Shown: positions 47,586-56,971, counted from the first letter of the stretch. The stretch is 57,732 nt of DNA from Kocuria palustris (GCF_007666205.1 NZ_VDOR01000013.1:1-57732), one strand, 5' to 3'. The notes: a model not told the origin generated them from the sequence alone. Numbers and translations: made by a program.

Positions 47586-48668
47586 GTGAAGGCTTCACGC
47601 ATCGGCCAGAGCGCCGCACTTCTCTCGATCGGCGCCATCGCACTGACCGCCTGCGGCGGAGGCGGCGGTGAGGGCGGCGGGGGCGGCGGCACCACCACGC
47701 TGACCGGTGCCGGCGCGTCCTCCCAGGAGGCCGCCATGAACTCCTGGACCTCCGGCATCGAGGAGCAGGACTCCGGTGTCCAGGTCCGCTACTCCCCGGA
47801 CGGCTCCGGTGCGGGCCGCGAGGCCTTCCTGGCCGGCGGTGCCGACTTCGCCGGCTCCGACGCCGTGATGGACGACGAGGAGTACGAGTCCTCGAAGGAG
47901 CAGTGCGGCCCGGACGGCGCCTTCCACATCCCGGCCTACATCTCCCCGATCGCCGTCGGCTTCAACCTCGAGGGCGTCGACTCCCTGAACCTCGATGCCG
48001 AGACCCTCGCGGGCATCTTCAGCGGCGAGATCACCACCTGGAACGACCCGGCCATCGCCGAGCAGAACCCGGACGTCGATCTGCCCGACACCAACATCAC
48101 GGTCGTGCACCGCTCGGACGAGTCCGGCACCACCGAGAACTTCACCGAGTACCTCAACGCCGCCGCCCCGGACACCTGGACCGATGAGGCCGCCGAGTCC
48201 TGGCCGATCTCCGGCCAGGAGAACGCGCAGGGCACCTCCGGCGTGGTCTCCACCGCGTCCGAGACCGACGGCGCCATCACCTACGCGGACGCCTCCGCGA
48301 TCGGCGACCTCGGCACCGTGGCCGTCGGCGTGGGCGACGAGTACGTCGAGTACTCGCCCGAGGCCGCCGCGACCGCGGTCGAGGCGTCCCACCCGATCGA
48401 GGGCCGCTCGGAGGCCGAGATGGCGCTCGAGCTGGACCGCGAGACGGACGCCGAGGGCGCCTACCCGATTGTGCTCGTGTCGTACCACATCTACTGCAAC
48501 CAGTACGACAACGCGGACACCGCCGAGGCCGCCAAGACCTTCGGCAAGTACGTCGTCTCGGAGGACGGCCAGAACACCGCCGCCGAGGCCGCGGGCTCCG
48601 CGCCCCTGTCCGAGTCCATGCGCCAGGAGGCCGAGACCGCTCTCGACGGGATCACCTCCGGCGAGTGA
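47586..48668 (+). CDS. pstS: Phosphate-binding lipoprotein PstS
   Basis: A 360-residue ABC phosphate-binding protein. A signal peptide ends in the lipobox LTAC (about residues 19-22), followed by a Gly-rich linker, so it is membrane-anchored outside. The mature protein has TLTGAGASSQEAAMNSW, PDGSGAGREAFLAGGADFAGSD (split motif around residues 78-98), HRSDESGTTENFTEYL and GTSGVVSTASETDGAITYAD, the phosphate-contact loops of the family. GTG at 47586 is chosen over an in-frame upstream start because the signal peptide begins there. It heads the pst operon behind a PHO box. Confidence 0.95.
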   Translation: MKASRIGQSAALLSIGAIALTACGGGGGEGGGGGGTTTLTGAGASSQEAAMNSWTSGIEEQDSGVQVRYSPDGSGAGREAFLAGGADFAGSDAVMDDEEYESSKEQCGPDGAFHIPAYISPIAVGFNLEGVDSLNLDAETLAGIFSGEITTWNDPAIAEQNPDVDLPDTNITVVHRSDESGTTENFTEYLNAAAPDTWTDEAAESWPISGQENAQGTSGVVSTASETDGAITYADASAIGDLGTVAVGVGDEYVEYSPEAAATAVEASHPIEGRSEAEMALELDRETDAEGAYPIVLVSYHIYCNQYDNADTAEAAKTFGKYVVSEDGQNTAAEAAGSAPLSESMRQEAETALDGITSGE

Positions 48669-48674
48669 CCTCGT

Positions 48675-48759
48675 GTGCGCCCGGCCGCCAGCACGGGCAG
48701 CCGGGCGCACCCCCGGGCTCGCGCTCCCCCGGATCCACGATCCGGCGGAGAGCGAGCCC
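48675..48759 (+). promoter_or_regulatory. Two stem-loops between pstS and pstC
   Basis: Hairpin 1 has an 11-bp perfect stem (48675-48685 with 48700-48710). Hairpin 2 (48715-48759) is longer and imperfect. They lie in the 170-bp gap after pstS, where partial termination or 3'-end protection would raise PstS over the permease genes. Confidence 0.55.
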
Positions 48760-48838
48760 CTTGCCATGAGCGCGGCTTCGGCCGCCGCGCACGGCAGCCG
48801 CACCACGTCCACAGGACCTGAACCTGAAGGGGTCGACC

Positions 48839-49819
48839 ATGTCCACCAATGTCTCTGAGAAGAGACCGCAGGAGAAGCAGCCCGGGGGCGGCAGCTCCTT
48901 CGCCTCGTCGAGCTCTGCCTCGGGCCGCTTCGGCGATCAGCTCTTCTCCGGCCTGAGCCTCGCGGCCGGCCTCCTGATCTTCGTCATCCTGCTGGCCGTC
49001 TTCGCGTTCCTCGGATTCGAGTCCCTCCAGATCCTGCAGATCCCCGAGTCCGCCATCAGCGGCGGCGAGGGCTTCCTGAGCTATGTGATGCCGCTGATCA
49101 TCGGCACGGTCATGGCGGCGATCATCGCGCTGCTGATCGCCACGCCGCTCGGCATCCTGGTCGCGCTGTACATCTCGCACTTCGCCCCGGCAAAGGTCGC
49201 CAAGCCCGTCGGCTACGTGATCGACCTGCTCGCGGCCATCCCCTCGGTCGTCTACGGCGCCTGGGGCATGACGGTGCTCGCGCCCGCGCTGGTGCCCTTC
49301 TACAACTGGCTCGCCGAGCACTTCGGCTGGATCCCCCTCTTCGAGGGTCCCGCCTCCGGCACCGGGCGCACCATGCTCACCGCCGGCATCGTGCTGTCGA
49401 TCATGATCCTGCCGATCATCACCTCGATGTCGCGCGAGCTCTTCGTCCAGACGCCCAAACTGCACGAGGAGGCCTCCCTGGCCCTGGGCGCGACCCGCCT
49501 GGAGATGATCGGCCAGGCCGTCATGCCCTTCGCGCGCGCCGGCATCATCTCCTCCGTCATGCTGGCCCTGGGCCGCGCCCTCGGCGAGACGATGGCCGTG
49601 GCCATGGTCCTGTCCACCGGCGGCCTGCAGGCCTCGCTCATCAAGACGGGCAACAACACGATCGCCGCCGAGATCGCGCTCAACTACCCGGAGGCCTTCG
49701 GCACCCGCTTCATCGAGCTGATCGCCGCCGGCTTCATGCTGTTCATCATCACTCTGATCGTGAACCTCGCGGCGCGTGCCATCACGTCCCGCTACAAGGA
49801 CTTCTCGGGGGCCAACTGA
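48839..49819 (+). CDS. pstC: Phosphate ABC importer permease PstC
   Basis: A 326-residue inner-membrane protein with six helices and a polar 30-residue N-terminus rich in Ser/Gln. The conserved PstC sequences are SYVMPLIIGTVMAAIIALLI, IDLLAAIPSVVYGAWGM, PIITSMSRELFVQTPKLHEEA (EAA region, about 205) and GRALGETMAVAMVLS. It pairs with PstA to form the phosphate channel. The stop shares a base with the pstA ATG. Confidence 0.95.
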   Translation: MSTNVSEKRPQEKQPGGGSSFASSSSASGRFGDQLFSGLSLAAGLLIFVILLAVFAFLGFESLQILQIPESAISGGEGFLSYVMPLIIGTVMAAIIALLIATPLGILVALYISHFAPAKVAKPVGYVIDLLAAIPSVVYGAWGMTVLAPALVPFYNWLAEHFGWIPLFEGPASGTGRTMLTAGIVLSIMILPIITSMSRELFVQTPKLHEEASLALGATRLEMIGQAVMPFARAGIISSVMLALGRALGETMAVAMVLSTGGLQASLIKTGNNTIAAEIALNYPEAFGTRFIELIAAGFMLFIITLIVNLAARAITSRYKDFSGAN

Positions 49820-50940
49820 TGTCCACCAACATCGCACAGTCGAGCGTCAAGAGCTCGAAGCAGAACTCCCTCACCTCGGGCCAGCGCCCGAAGTGGCTCG
49901 TGCCGGCGATCATGGTCGCCGCGATCGTGATCGGCGCCGCGCTGGCCGCCCTGATCTCGTTCAACATCGCCCTGTGGGCGATCCTCGCCGCCGTCATCTT
50001 CCTGATCGCCGCTCCGATCGCCGTGGGGGCCATCGAGGGCGGCCGTCAGGGCAAGAACGCGGCCATGACCTACCTCGTCTACGCGGCATTCATCCTGGCG
50101 GTCATCCCGCTGATCTCCGTGGTGTGGACGGTGCTCGCTCGCGGCATCCCCACCATGTCGGTCGAGCTGCTGACCACCACCATGGACGGCATCACCGGCT
50201 ACCAGGACCAGCAGGCTGCTGAGGAGGGCTCCGTCCCCGGCGGCATCCTGCACGCGATCGTCGGCTCGATCATCGTCACCCTGTGCGCCACGATCATCTC
50301 CGTGCCGATCGGCCTGCTCACCGCGATCTACCAGGTCGAGTACTCCAACGGCAATCTCCTCTCGCGCATCATCACGTTCCTGGTGGACGTCATGACGGGC
50401 ATCCCGTCGATCGTGGCCGGCCTGTTCGCCTCCGCCCTGTTCGTGCTGATCCTCGGCGACGAGGGCGTGCGCATGGGCATCATCGGCGCCGTCGCCCTGA
50501 CCGTCCTGATGATCCCCACCGTGGTGAAGTCCACGGAGGAGATGCTGAAGGTCGTGCCCATGGAGCTGCGCGAGGCCTCGTACGCCCTGGGCGTGCGCAA
50601 GTGGCGTACCATTCTCAAGGTGGTCATCCCCACCGCGATCTCGGGCATCGCCTCGGGCGTCACCCTGGCGATCGCACGAGTCGTGGGCGAGACGGCCCCG
50701 CTGATGGTCACCATCGGCTTCCTGGACGAGATGAACTTCAACCCGTTCAACGACTGGATGTCCTCGCTGCCGACCTTCATCTACCAGCAGCTCATGCGAC
50801 CGATCTCGCCGACCACGCCGGATCCGTCCACGGACCGCGCCTGGGCCGCCGCACTGGTGCTGATCGTGTTCGTGATGCTGCTGAACCTGGCCGCCCGGCT
50901 CATCGCCAGCGCCTTCGCACCCAAGACCGCCGGCCGCTGA
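49819..50940 (+). CDS. pstA: Phosphate ABC importer permease PstA
   Basis: A 373-residue permease, longer than PstC because of an N-terminal part with two extra hydrophobic segments (about residues 31-52 and 53-72) before the six-helix core. The core has [61 protein letters not shown] (EAA region) and [16 protein letters not shown] at 49819 overlaps the pstC stop. pstB follows after 34 bp. Confidence 0.95.
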   Translation: MSTNIAQSSVKSSKQNSLTSGQRPKWLVPAIMVAAIVIGAALAALISFNIALWAILAAVIFLIAAPIAVGAIEGGRQGKNAAMTYLVYAAFILAVIPLISVVWTVLARGIPTMSVELLTTTMDGITGYQDQQAAEEGSVPGGILHAIVGSIIVTLCATIISVPIGLLTAIYQVEYSNGNLLSRIITFLVDVMTGIPSIVAGLFASALFVLILGDEGVRMGIIGAVALTVLMIPTVVKSTEEMLKVVPMELREASYALGVRKWRTILKVVIPTAISGIASGVTLAIARVVGETAPLMVTIGFLDEMNFNPFNDWMSSLPTFIYQQLMRPISPTTPDPSTDRAWAAALVLIVFVMLLNLAARLIASAFAPKTAGR

Positions 50941-50974
50941 GCCAGCCGACGACCGAGAAAGAAGCTCTGAGATC

Positions 50975-51754
50975 ATGTCGAAGCGAATCGACGTCGAGAA
51001 CCTCGATGTCTACTACGGAGATTTCCGCGCCGTCGAGGGCGTGAACATCGATATCGACCCCAACACCGTGACCGCCTTCATCGGCCCGTCCGGCTGCGGC
51101 AAGTCGACCGTGCTGCGCTCGCTGAACCGCATGCACGAGGTCATCCCGGGTGCCTACACGACCGGCAAGGTCCTCATCGACGGCGAGGACATCTACGGCC
51201 GCGGCGTGGACCCCGTGACGGTGCGCTCGATGATCGGGATGGTGTTCCAGCGCCCGAACCCGTTCCCCACGATGTCCATCCGCGACAACGTGCTGGCCGG
51301 CGTGAAGCTGAACAACAAGTCGATCTCCAAGAAGGACGCCGACGAGCTGGTCGAGACCTCGCTGCGCGGCTCGAACCTGTGGAACGAGGTCAAGGACCGC
51401 CTGGACCGCCCGGGCTCGGGCCTGTCGGGCGGCCAGCAGCAGCGTCTGTGCATCGCCCGCGCGATCGCCGTGAAGCCGGACATCATCCTCATGGACGAGC
51501 CCTGCTCGGCTCTGGACCCGATCTCGACGATCGCGATCGAGGACCTGATCCACGACCTGAAGAAGGACTTCACGGTCGTCATCGTCACGCACAACATGCA
51601 GCAGGCGCAGCGCGTGGCCGATCGCACTGCGTTCTACAACCTGGAGGCCACGGGCAAGCCTGGTCGTCTCGTGGAGTACAACGACACCACGAACATCTTC
51701 CAGAACCCGCAGGAGAAGGCCACCGAGGACTACGTCTCCGGCCGCTTCGGCTGA
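50975..51754 (+). CDS. pstB: Phosphate import ATP-binding protein PstB
   Basis: A 259-residue ABC ATPase with Walker [18 protein letters not shown] (about residues 36-52), the PstB-specific [19 protein letters not shown], signature [17 protein letters not shown] and Walker [15 protein letters not shown]. The D-loop and H-loop ([18 protein letters not shown]) are intact. Length is typical (about 258). It closes the pstSCAB operon, followed by a strong terminator. There is no phoU next to it. Confidence 0.97.
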   Translation: MSKRIDVENLDVYYGDFRAVEGVNIDIDPNTVTAFIGPSGCGKSTVLRSLNRMHEVIPGAYTTGKVLIDGEDIYGRGVDPVTVRSMIGMVFQRPNPFPTMSIRDNVLAGVKLNNKSISKKDADELVETSLRGSNLWNEVKDRLDRPGSGLSGGQQQRLCIARAIAVKPDIILMDEPCSALDPISTIAIEDLIHDLKKDFTVVIVTHNMQQAQRVADRTAFYNLEATGKPGRLVEYNDTTNIFQNPQEKATEDYVSGRFG

Positions 51755-51790
51755 TCGGCCTCCGCTGGGTCGCACGTCGACGCAGCCACG

Positions 51791-51827
51791 CGAAGCCCCC
51801 GCTCGGATCATCCGGGCGGGGGCTTCG
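51791..51827 (+). terminator. pst operon terminator
   Basis: A 17-bp stem with one G-U pair (51791-51807 with 51811-51827) and a TCA loop, 36 nt after pstB. The remaining 98 bp to the convergent PiT gene show nothing else. Confidence 0.75.
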
Positions 51828-51925
51828 TCGTCGGAGGTCTGCGGTGCGGGGCAGGAACGATCGTCCCGAGGCAGGCGCAGCCGTGGGGCCCGGGCCGGGA
51901 TCTGCGGTCCGCGGCGCGGGCGTGG

Positions 51926-52957
51926 TCAGCCCGCGAGGAGCGGCGAGGCGGCGGTGACCAGGACCGCGCTGGCGAGCGCGCAGACGGGCACCGTGAGGAG
52001 CCAGCACAGCAGGATCCTGACGACGACGACGTGATGCGTGGAGCGGAACCGCTGGTTGATGCCGGCGCCGAGCACCGCCGAGGACGTGGTCTGCGAGGTC
52101 GACAGCTCGAGGTCGGAGCCCAGGGCCACGGGAAGCACCAGGGCGCCGGCGACCAGCTGCGCGGTGGCGCCCCGGACGGCGTCGGGGCGGACCATCCGGG
52201 AGGAGATCGTGCGGGCGATGTGCCAGCCGCCCAGGAGGCTGCCCCCGGCCAGGGCCAGGGCGACCGCCAGCGCCACGGAGATCGGCAGGGCCGGGGCCTC
52301 GGCCGCCACCGCCCCGGTGCTGAGCACGATGGCGGTGATCAGAGCGATCATGCGGGGCCCGTGGAGCGCCCCGTGGCTCAGGTTCACGGCGGTCGAGCCG
52401 ATGGCCAGGGCCGCGCGCGCCCCCATGGTGACCTGATCCGCCTCGAACCGGCTGGCCACGTGGACCACCGGGATGAGCACCAGCCACGCCAGCGCGAAGG
52501 CGGCCAGCGGGCCGACGAGCACGGGGATGAAGAGCCTGAGCAGCAGCTGCGCGGAATCGACGCCGGCCGGTGCGAGCCCGATCGCGGCCGAGGCGGCGGA
52601 GGCCCCCAGCAGAGCGCTGGTCAGGGTGGCGCCCATGGACACCGGCATGCCGCGGCGCCACGTCTCCAGGGCCCACCCGATGCTCACCACGAGGGCGGAG
52701 CAGACGATCAGCAGCCCCGGCCCCCGGGCGGGCATCAGCTGCGCGCCGCGCGCGGTCAGCTCGTGGACGGGCATGAGCAGCATGGCCAGCCCGACGCCCA
52801 CGGCGTTCAGCGCGGCGGCCAGCCACAGGGCGGTGCGGGGGCCCAGGGCACGGTGGCGCACGGGGACCGCGATCGCGTTGGAGACGTCGTGCCCCGAGCT
52901 GATGACGGCGAAGGCGACGGCCAGGAGCAGCGCGACGACCGTGGCGGCGAGGAGCAC
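51926..52957 (-). CDS. PiT-family inorganic phosphate transporter
   Basis: A 343-residue membrane protein with about ten helices, of the low-affinity phosphate:cation symporter family. The N-terminal repeat has SSGHDVSNAIAVPVRHRALGPR (about residues 20-41) and the C-terminal repeat has AIGSTAVNLSHGALHGPR; both correspond to the duplicated PiT signature (GxNDxxN type), here with His-Asp-Val in place of Asn-Asp-x in the first copy. GTG at 52957 begins 3 bp after the DUF47 gene stop, so the two form an operon convergent with pst. Confidence 0.9.
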   Translation of the reverse strand: MLLAATVVALLLAVAFAVISSGHDVSNAIAVPVRHRALGPRTALWLAAALNAVGVGLAMLLMPVHELTARGAQLMPARGPGLLIVCSALVVSIGWALETWRRGMPVSMGATLTSALLGASAASAAIGLAPAGVDSAQLLLRLFIPVLVGPLAAFALAWLVLIPVVHVASRFEADQVTMGARAALAIGSTAVNLSHGALHGPRMIALITAIVLSTGAVAAEAPALPISVALAVALALAGGSLLGGWHIARTISSRMVRPDAVRGATAQLVAGALVLPVALGSDLELSTSQTTSSAVLGAGINQRFRSTHHVVVVRILLCWLLTVPVCALASAVLVTAASPLLAG

Positions 52958-52960
52958 GGA

Positions 52961-53581
52961 TCAGGCCTCGGAGACGCTGATGCGCCCGATCTCGTGGGAG
53001 AGGGAGGCCATGGAGCGGGCCGCGTCATGCAGCTGATCGGCGATCTGCAGGGCCTGGAAGGCCTCCGCGGCGTCGAGGTCGCCGAAGAGCTGCTGCCGGT
53101 GCACCAGATAGGTGCGCTCGGTCTGCTTCCGCAGGCGATGGAGGTCGAACCAGTACGCGTCGAGCCCCTTGAGCGAGGACAGCCGGAGCACGGCCGTGCG
53201 CGAGAGGGAGGCCATGTGGCTGATGGTCGCGAGCTGCTCGGTGATGTACCGGGTCTGCGCCGTCCGGTGCGGTGACGCCGCCAGGGCATCGGCGGCCAGC
53301 AGCAGGTGCTCGGTCGCGCGGGCCAGGTGGCTGCTCAGGATGTAGATGTCCGAGCGCGGCAGGGGCAGCGCGTACGTCGTGCGGGCGGAGGTCATGGCTC
53401 CGAAGTGCAGATCAGCGGTGCGCGTCCCGATGGACTCGGCCAGGCCGGTGAGCTCGCCGAGCCGGTCCTCGTCCGCGCCGAGCAGCTCGGAGCAGCAGCG
53501 CACGGCCTCCTGCACCTGATCGACCAGTTGCGCCAGGGTGTGCAGCACCCCGCTGTCCTCGGGGAAGACCCGCAGTGCCAT
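52961..53581 (-). CDS. DUF47 family PhoU-like protein
   Basis: A 206-residue all-helical protein related to PhoU (UPF0111/DUF47). It starts MALRVFPED, like the MxxRxxPxD family N-terminus, and has long helices ending RLRKQTERTYLVHRQQLFG and HDAARSMASLSHEIGRI. DUF47 proteins are usually encoded beside PiT transporters and are thought to regulate them. ATG at 53581 is chosen over one 9 nt upstream because it gives the family N-terminus. It lies directly upstream of the PiT gene. Confidence 0.9.
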   Translation of the reverse strand: MALRVFPEDSGVLHTLAQLVDQVQEAVRCCSELLGADEDRLGELTGLAESIGTRTADLHFGAMTSARTTYALPLPRSDIYILSSHLARATEHLLLAADALAASPHRTAQTRYITEQLATISHMASLSRTAVLRLSSLKGLDAYWFDLHRLRKQTERTYLVHRQQLFGDLDAAEAFQALQIADQLHDAARSMASLSHEIGRISVSEA

Positions 53582-53614
53582 CGAGCCCACGCCTTCGGTC
53601 GCCGGAGATGAAGA

Positions 53615-53638
53615 GCCCGCAGCGGCTCTGCTGCGGGC
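53615..53638 (-). promoter_or_regulatory. Leader hairpin of the DUF47-PiT transcript (1)
   Basis: GCCCGCAGC (53615-53623) and its complement (53630-53638) form a 9-bp stem with a 6-nt loop in the 5' leader on the minus strand, about 35 nt before the start codon. Confidence 0.45.
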
Positions 53639-53653
53639 GCGATGCTGTGATCG

Positions 53654-53673
53654 GACCGGCCGTCGGGCCGGTC
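53654..53673 (-). promoter_or_regulatory. Leader hairpin of the DUF47-PiT transcript (2)
   Basis: GACCGGCC-GTCG-GGCCGGTC, an 8-bp stem with a 4-nt loop, midway in the same leader. Confidence 0.45.
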
Positions 53674-53775
53674 AGTGGTCTGGGGTGCCGGACCGGGAGC
53701 GCCTCTCGGCGTGTGGCCGCTCGCAGCGGCTTCAAGATGGAGCCCGGGGCTGCCGCAGCCCGGCACCTGCCACCC

Positions 53776-53816
53776 ATTGTACGAGCCGCCCCCTCAGATG
53801 GGTCAAAGCCGCTGAT
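53776..53816 (-). promoter_or_regulatory. Predicted promoter of DUF47-PiT operon
   Basis: On the minus strand TTGACC (53811-53816) and TACAAT (53776-53781) are good hexamers, with a long 29-bp reach and wide spacing. The implied leader is about 190 nt. No PHO box is visible, unlike pstS. Confidence 0.45.
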
Positions 53817-53843
53817 CGCAGCCGGGCGGGCGGGTCCGGCGGC

Positions 53844-54551
53844 TCAGTCCAGGGTCCCGGCGCGCCACGCCCGAGCCGCGGCCTCGAGGTCCTCGGCGGT
53901 GCGCTCGAGGCGCTGCGCGCCGGTGATCTCGGCGCGGGCCGCGCGCTCGCCGTCGTGGGCCAGTGCGGCGGCCTCGACTCCGAGCTCGCCGGCGGCGGGG
54001 CTGTCCGGGAGCCGATCGCGGCCGCTGCGCGGCGTCCACGGGTCGCCCAGGCGGACCCGGCCCAGGGCCGTCACCCGGCAGAACGCCGCGAAGCGCTCCA
54101 GGGCGACGTCGAAGTCGCCGCTCCAGGCGCCGGAGAGGATCGCATCGGCCATGGCCCGGATCTCGGCGGCCCGGGGCGGATCGGCGACGCCGGCCACGAC
54201 GTAGGAGACCTGGGCGGTGTGCCGGCCCGCGTCGAACCAGCGGCTCAGGCGCACCGGATCGGCCTGGACCGCCGAGCGCAGGGCGTAGAGCCGCCACAGG
54301 GCGCCGGGCAGGCTCACGGCCGGGGCCTCCGACCACAGGGCCGCCAGGCCGTCGAGCCCTTCGGTGTCGGTGAACTCGACGAGCCGGCGGCGCACCTCCG
54401 GGTCCTCGTGCCCGCGGCCGCGATGCAGCACGGCAGCCGCGGTCACGTGGGCGGCCTCGGCCAGCACGGCGGGATCGACCCCTCCGACCCTCTGCTCGAA
54501 GGCCGCGGGGTCGAACTTCACCGGGCGGTGATGATCGCGTGCGGGAGACAT
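53844..54551 (-). CDS. Conserved actinobacterial hypothetical protein
   Basis: A 235-residue soluble helical protein. Recognisable conserved stretches are HRPVKFDPAAFEQRVGGVDP (residues 8-27), SLPGALWRLYALRSAVQADP (about 80-99) and DAILSGAWSGDFDVALERFA (about 139-158). Similar proteins in Micrococcaceae-type genomes are commonly called hypothetical, and some carry an RNA polymerase subunit beta label in databases that the sequence does not support. No signal peptide or catalytic motif is seen. The C-terminal 65 residues are Ala/Glu/Arg-rich and probably helical. It lies 77 bp downstream of the glutaminase gene, same strand. Confidence 0.8.
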   Translation of the reverse strand: MSPARDHHRPVKFDPAAFEQRVGGVDPAVLAEAAHVTAAAVLHRGRGHEDPEVRRRLVEFTDTEGLDGLAALWSEAPAVSLPGALWRLYALRSAVQADPVRLSRWFDAGRHTAQVSYVVAGVADPPRAAEIRAMADAILSGAWSGDFDVALERFAAFCRVTALGRVRLGDPWTPRSGRDRLPDSPAAGELGVEAAALAHDGERAARAEITGAQRLERTAEDLEAAARAWRAGTLD

Positions 54552-54628
54552 GCCCCCAGGGTACGGCCGCGCCCCCGCCCGGCATCAGCCCGGGCGGGGG
54601 CGCTCAGCGCTCGGCGGAGCGGGGATGC

Positions 54629-56806
54629 TCAGTCCTCGATCGGCTCGTCGTTCCAGTGGTCGCCGGGCTCCCAGCCGATGTTGGCGCACAGGGCGGTCTC
54701 CAGGTCCTCGGAGGCCGCTCGGGCCATCGAGCGCCACAGCTCCAGGGCTGCATCGGGATGCTCCTGCTCGAGCCGGCGCAGCGCCGGGGCATCCAGCGCG
54801 CGGACCACCAGGTCGGTCCCGGCCACGGCCTGGACGCTCAGGCGCTCGTCGGTCACGCCGGAGGAGCGGAAGACCGTGCCCGGGCGCATGCGCCGCACGA
54901 CCGTGCCGGTCTCCTCGACCCCGTGCGGCACCATCTCCACGATGCCCTCGACCACCAGGACCACGGCCGCGCCCTCCTTGTCGGGGTCCAGGACGGGCTC
55001 GCCCTTGCGCACCCGCAGGCGCTCGGCATTGGACCAGATGGTCTCGGCGAGATCGTCGGCGGCATCGCGCAGCAGGTCGGTGGCCTTCGCGGCCTCGACC
55101 GTGGAGGCGGCGTCCAGATCGGGCAGCTCGTCGGCGGCGACCGAGGTCGAGCCGTCCTCCTGGCTGCGCAGCTGCTCGATCAGCTGGTCCTCGACGTGGG
55201 CCAGGGCCTCCTCGCGGGTGCCGAAAACGGTCAGGTTGTCGGGCTTCGTCGTCGAGGTGATCTTGCGCGCCGCGGAGATCGCCGGCAGGGAGTCGGTGTA
55301 GGGGTTCGACGGGCCGCCGTCGGCGTCGGGATCGGCGTCGTCGTCGGACTCGTCCTCCCAGATGTCCTCCCAGACGGTGTCCCACGCGTCGTGCCAGTCC
55401 CCGGTCCAGGGATCGCCCACGACCAGCGCCACGTCCCGCCCGGCCGCGCACAGCTCGGTGGCCGTCACGGCGATCAGGTGCCGGCCGAACCCGGCGATCT
55501 GGTCGACGTCGCTGAGATCCAGGACCACGGAGCTCGCCGTCTGCGCGGACTGGCGCAGCGCGCGCACCGTCTCCTCGGTGCCCGGGAAGAGCAGGTTGCC
55601 CTGGATCTCGATCACGGCCACGTCGGCGGCGAGCTCGCTCAGGGCCCGGCGCGAGTCCTCGTCGCGGTGGGTCAGCGAGCGGGCGTCGGCCAGGGAGTGG
55701 ATCGAGCGCACGGTGCGCTTGGACGGGCGCGGGCCGCGGGCGAAGTGCAGATCCATGGCCTGGGAGATCCGCTGGCAGGCGGCCGTGCCGCGGACGCTGT
55801 TGCCGTGCCGGTCCAGGGGAGGGGCGAAGGTGGCCACGGCCAGCTGGCCCGGCACGACCGCGATGATCCCGCCGCCCACGCCCGACTTGCCGGGCAGGCC
55901 GACGCGCACGAACCACTCGCCGGCGTCGTCGTACATGCCGCAGGAGTTCATCACGGAGAGCACGCGCTCGACCGTGACCGCGTCCATGACCCGCTGCTCG
56001 GTGAACGGATTGAGCCCGCCGGCCGCCAGCGTCGCGCCCATGATCGCCAGATCGCGCGTGTCGATCATGACCGAGCACTGGGCGAAGTAGTCCTCCAGCG
56101 CCTGGGTGGGATCCCCCTCGATGATGCCGACCGAGCTGAGCATCCAGCCCAGGGCGCGGTTGCGGTCCCCGTTCTGGTGCTCCTGGGCGTAGATGTCCGC
56201 GTTCATCTCCAGATCGCGCCCCGCGAAGTCGGAGAACAGGCGGCGCACGCGCTCGCGGCGCGACTGCCCGCGGTGCGGGTCGACGAGCCACGAGGCCGTG
56301 ATGGCGCCGGCATTGATCATGGCGTTGGCCGGGCGATTGGTGTCCGGGTTGAGGGAGATGCGGTTGAAGGACTCGCCGCTGGGCTCGACGTCGATCTTGG
56401 CGTCCACGCCCTCGAAGCCGCGGTCCTCGATGGCCAGGCCGTACACGAAGGCCTTGGACAGGGACTGGATGGAGAACGGGTCGCGGCTGTCGCCGGCCTC
56501 GTAGATGTGCCCGTCCGCGGTGGCCACCACGACGGACAGCTTCTCCGGATCCGCATTCGCCAGGGCCGGGATGGACGACGACGGCTCGCCGTCCGTGAGC
56601 TCGCGGACCTCGTCCAGCACGGCCGCCAGCGCGCCCTCGATGGGGGAGGGGCCGAAGAGCTTCTCGGATTCTGACCACTCGGGGCTCGGGCGCTGGGTGT
56701 CGGCCCACCCGAGCGGGTCGCCGTTCTCGTCCACCTCGTAGGCGGAGTCGGTGTCATCGGGCTGCGGGACGGCATGCTGGCGCTGCTGAGCTTCTTGGGA
56801 GGTCAC
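54629..56806 (-). CDS. glsA: Glutaminase with STAS and cyclic-nucleotide-binding-like domains
   Basis: A 725-residue protein, more than twice the usual GlsA length. The glutaminase domain (about residues 50-365) has the catalytic SxxK motif in FSIQSLSKAFVYGL (serine about 111), RISLNPDTNRPANAMINAGAI split around 148, and VGLPGKSGVGGGIIAVVPG. It hydrolyses glutamine to glutamate and ammonia. A STAS domain follows (about 395-475; VVLDLSDVDQIAGFGRHLI), then an acidic insert (about 480-500). A cNMP-binding-like domain (about 580-675) has RLRVRKGEPVLDPDKEG and RRMRPGTVFRSSG. Glutaminase-STAS forms are known; the full chain is unusual. Confidence 0.92.
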   Translation of the reverse strand: MTSQEAQQRQHAVPQPDDTDSAYEVDENGDPLGWADTQRPSPEWSESEKLFGPSPIEGALAAVLDEVRELTDGEPSSSIPALANADPEKLSVVVATADGHIYEAGDSRDPFSIQSLSKAFVYGLAIEDRGFEGVDAKIDVEPSGESFNRISLNPDTNRPANAMINAGAITASWLVDPHRGQSRRERVRRLFSDFAGRDLEMNADIYAQEHQNGDRNRALGWMLSSVGIIEGDPTQALEDYFAQCSVMIDTRDLAIMGATLAAGGLNPFTEQRVMDAVTVERVLSVMNSCGMYDDAGEWFVRVGLPGKSGVGGGIIAVVPGQLAVATFAPPLDRHGNSVRGTAACQRISQAMDLHFARGPRPSKRTVRSIHSLADARSLTHRDEDSRRALSELAADVAVIEIQGNLLFPGTEETVRALRQSAQTASSVVLDLSDVDQIAGFGRHLIAVTATELCAAGRDVALVVGDPWTGDWHDAWDTVWEDIWEDESDDDADPDADGGPSNPYTDSLPAISAARKITSTTKPDNLTVFGTREEALAHVEDQLIEQLRSQEDGSTSVAADELPDLDAASTVEAAKATDLLRDAADDLAETIWSNAERLRVRKGEPVLDPDKEGAAVVLVVEGIVEMVPHGVEETGTVVRRMRPGTVFRSSGVTDERLSVQAVAGTDLVVRALDAPALRRLEQEHPDAALELWRSMARAASEDLETALCANIGWEPGDHWNDEPIED

Positions 56807-56904
56807 GACGACGACCGTACCGGGGCGGACCCCGGTTGCCGAAGTCCGGTGCAGCGGCCCCCGGGCGACGACGACGCGGAGAGAGGCGTCGCGACGGCCT
56901 GGTC

Positions 56905-56910
56905 TACGAT
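56905..56910 (+). promoter_or_regulatory. Predicted -10 for tRNA-Lys
   Basis: TACGAT, about 62 nt before the mature tRNA 5' end. No convincing -35 is seen in the 165-bp gap. Confidence 0.4.
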
Positions 56911-56971
56911 GGTGGCCGTCGCTCTCGCGGCAGGGGGCACGGCGCCGCCCGGGCCGCCTGCGAGCGACGAC

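Noticed and set aside
53844-54551. RNA polymerase beta-subunit annotation used for similar proteins
   Set aside because: Only 235 residues with none of the RpoB motifs; treated as a conserved hypothetical.
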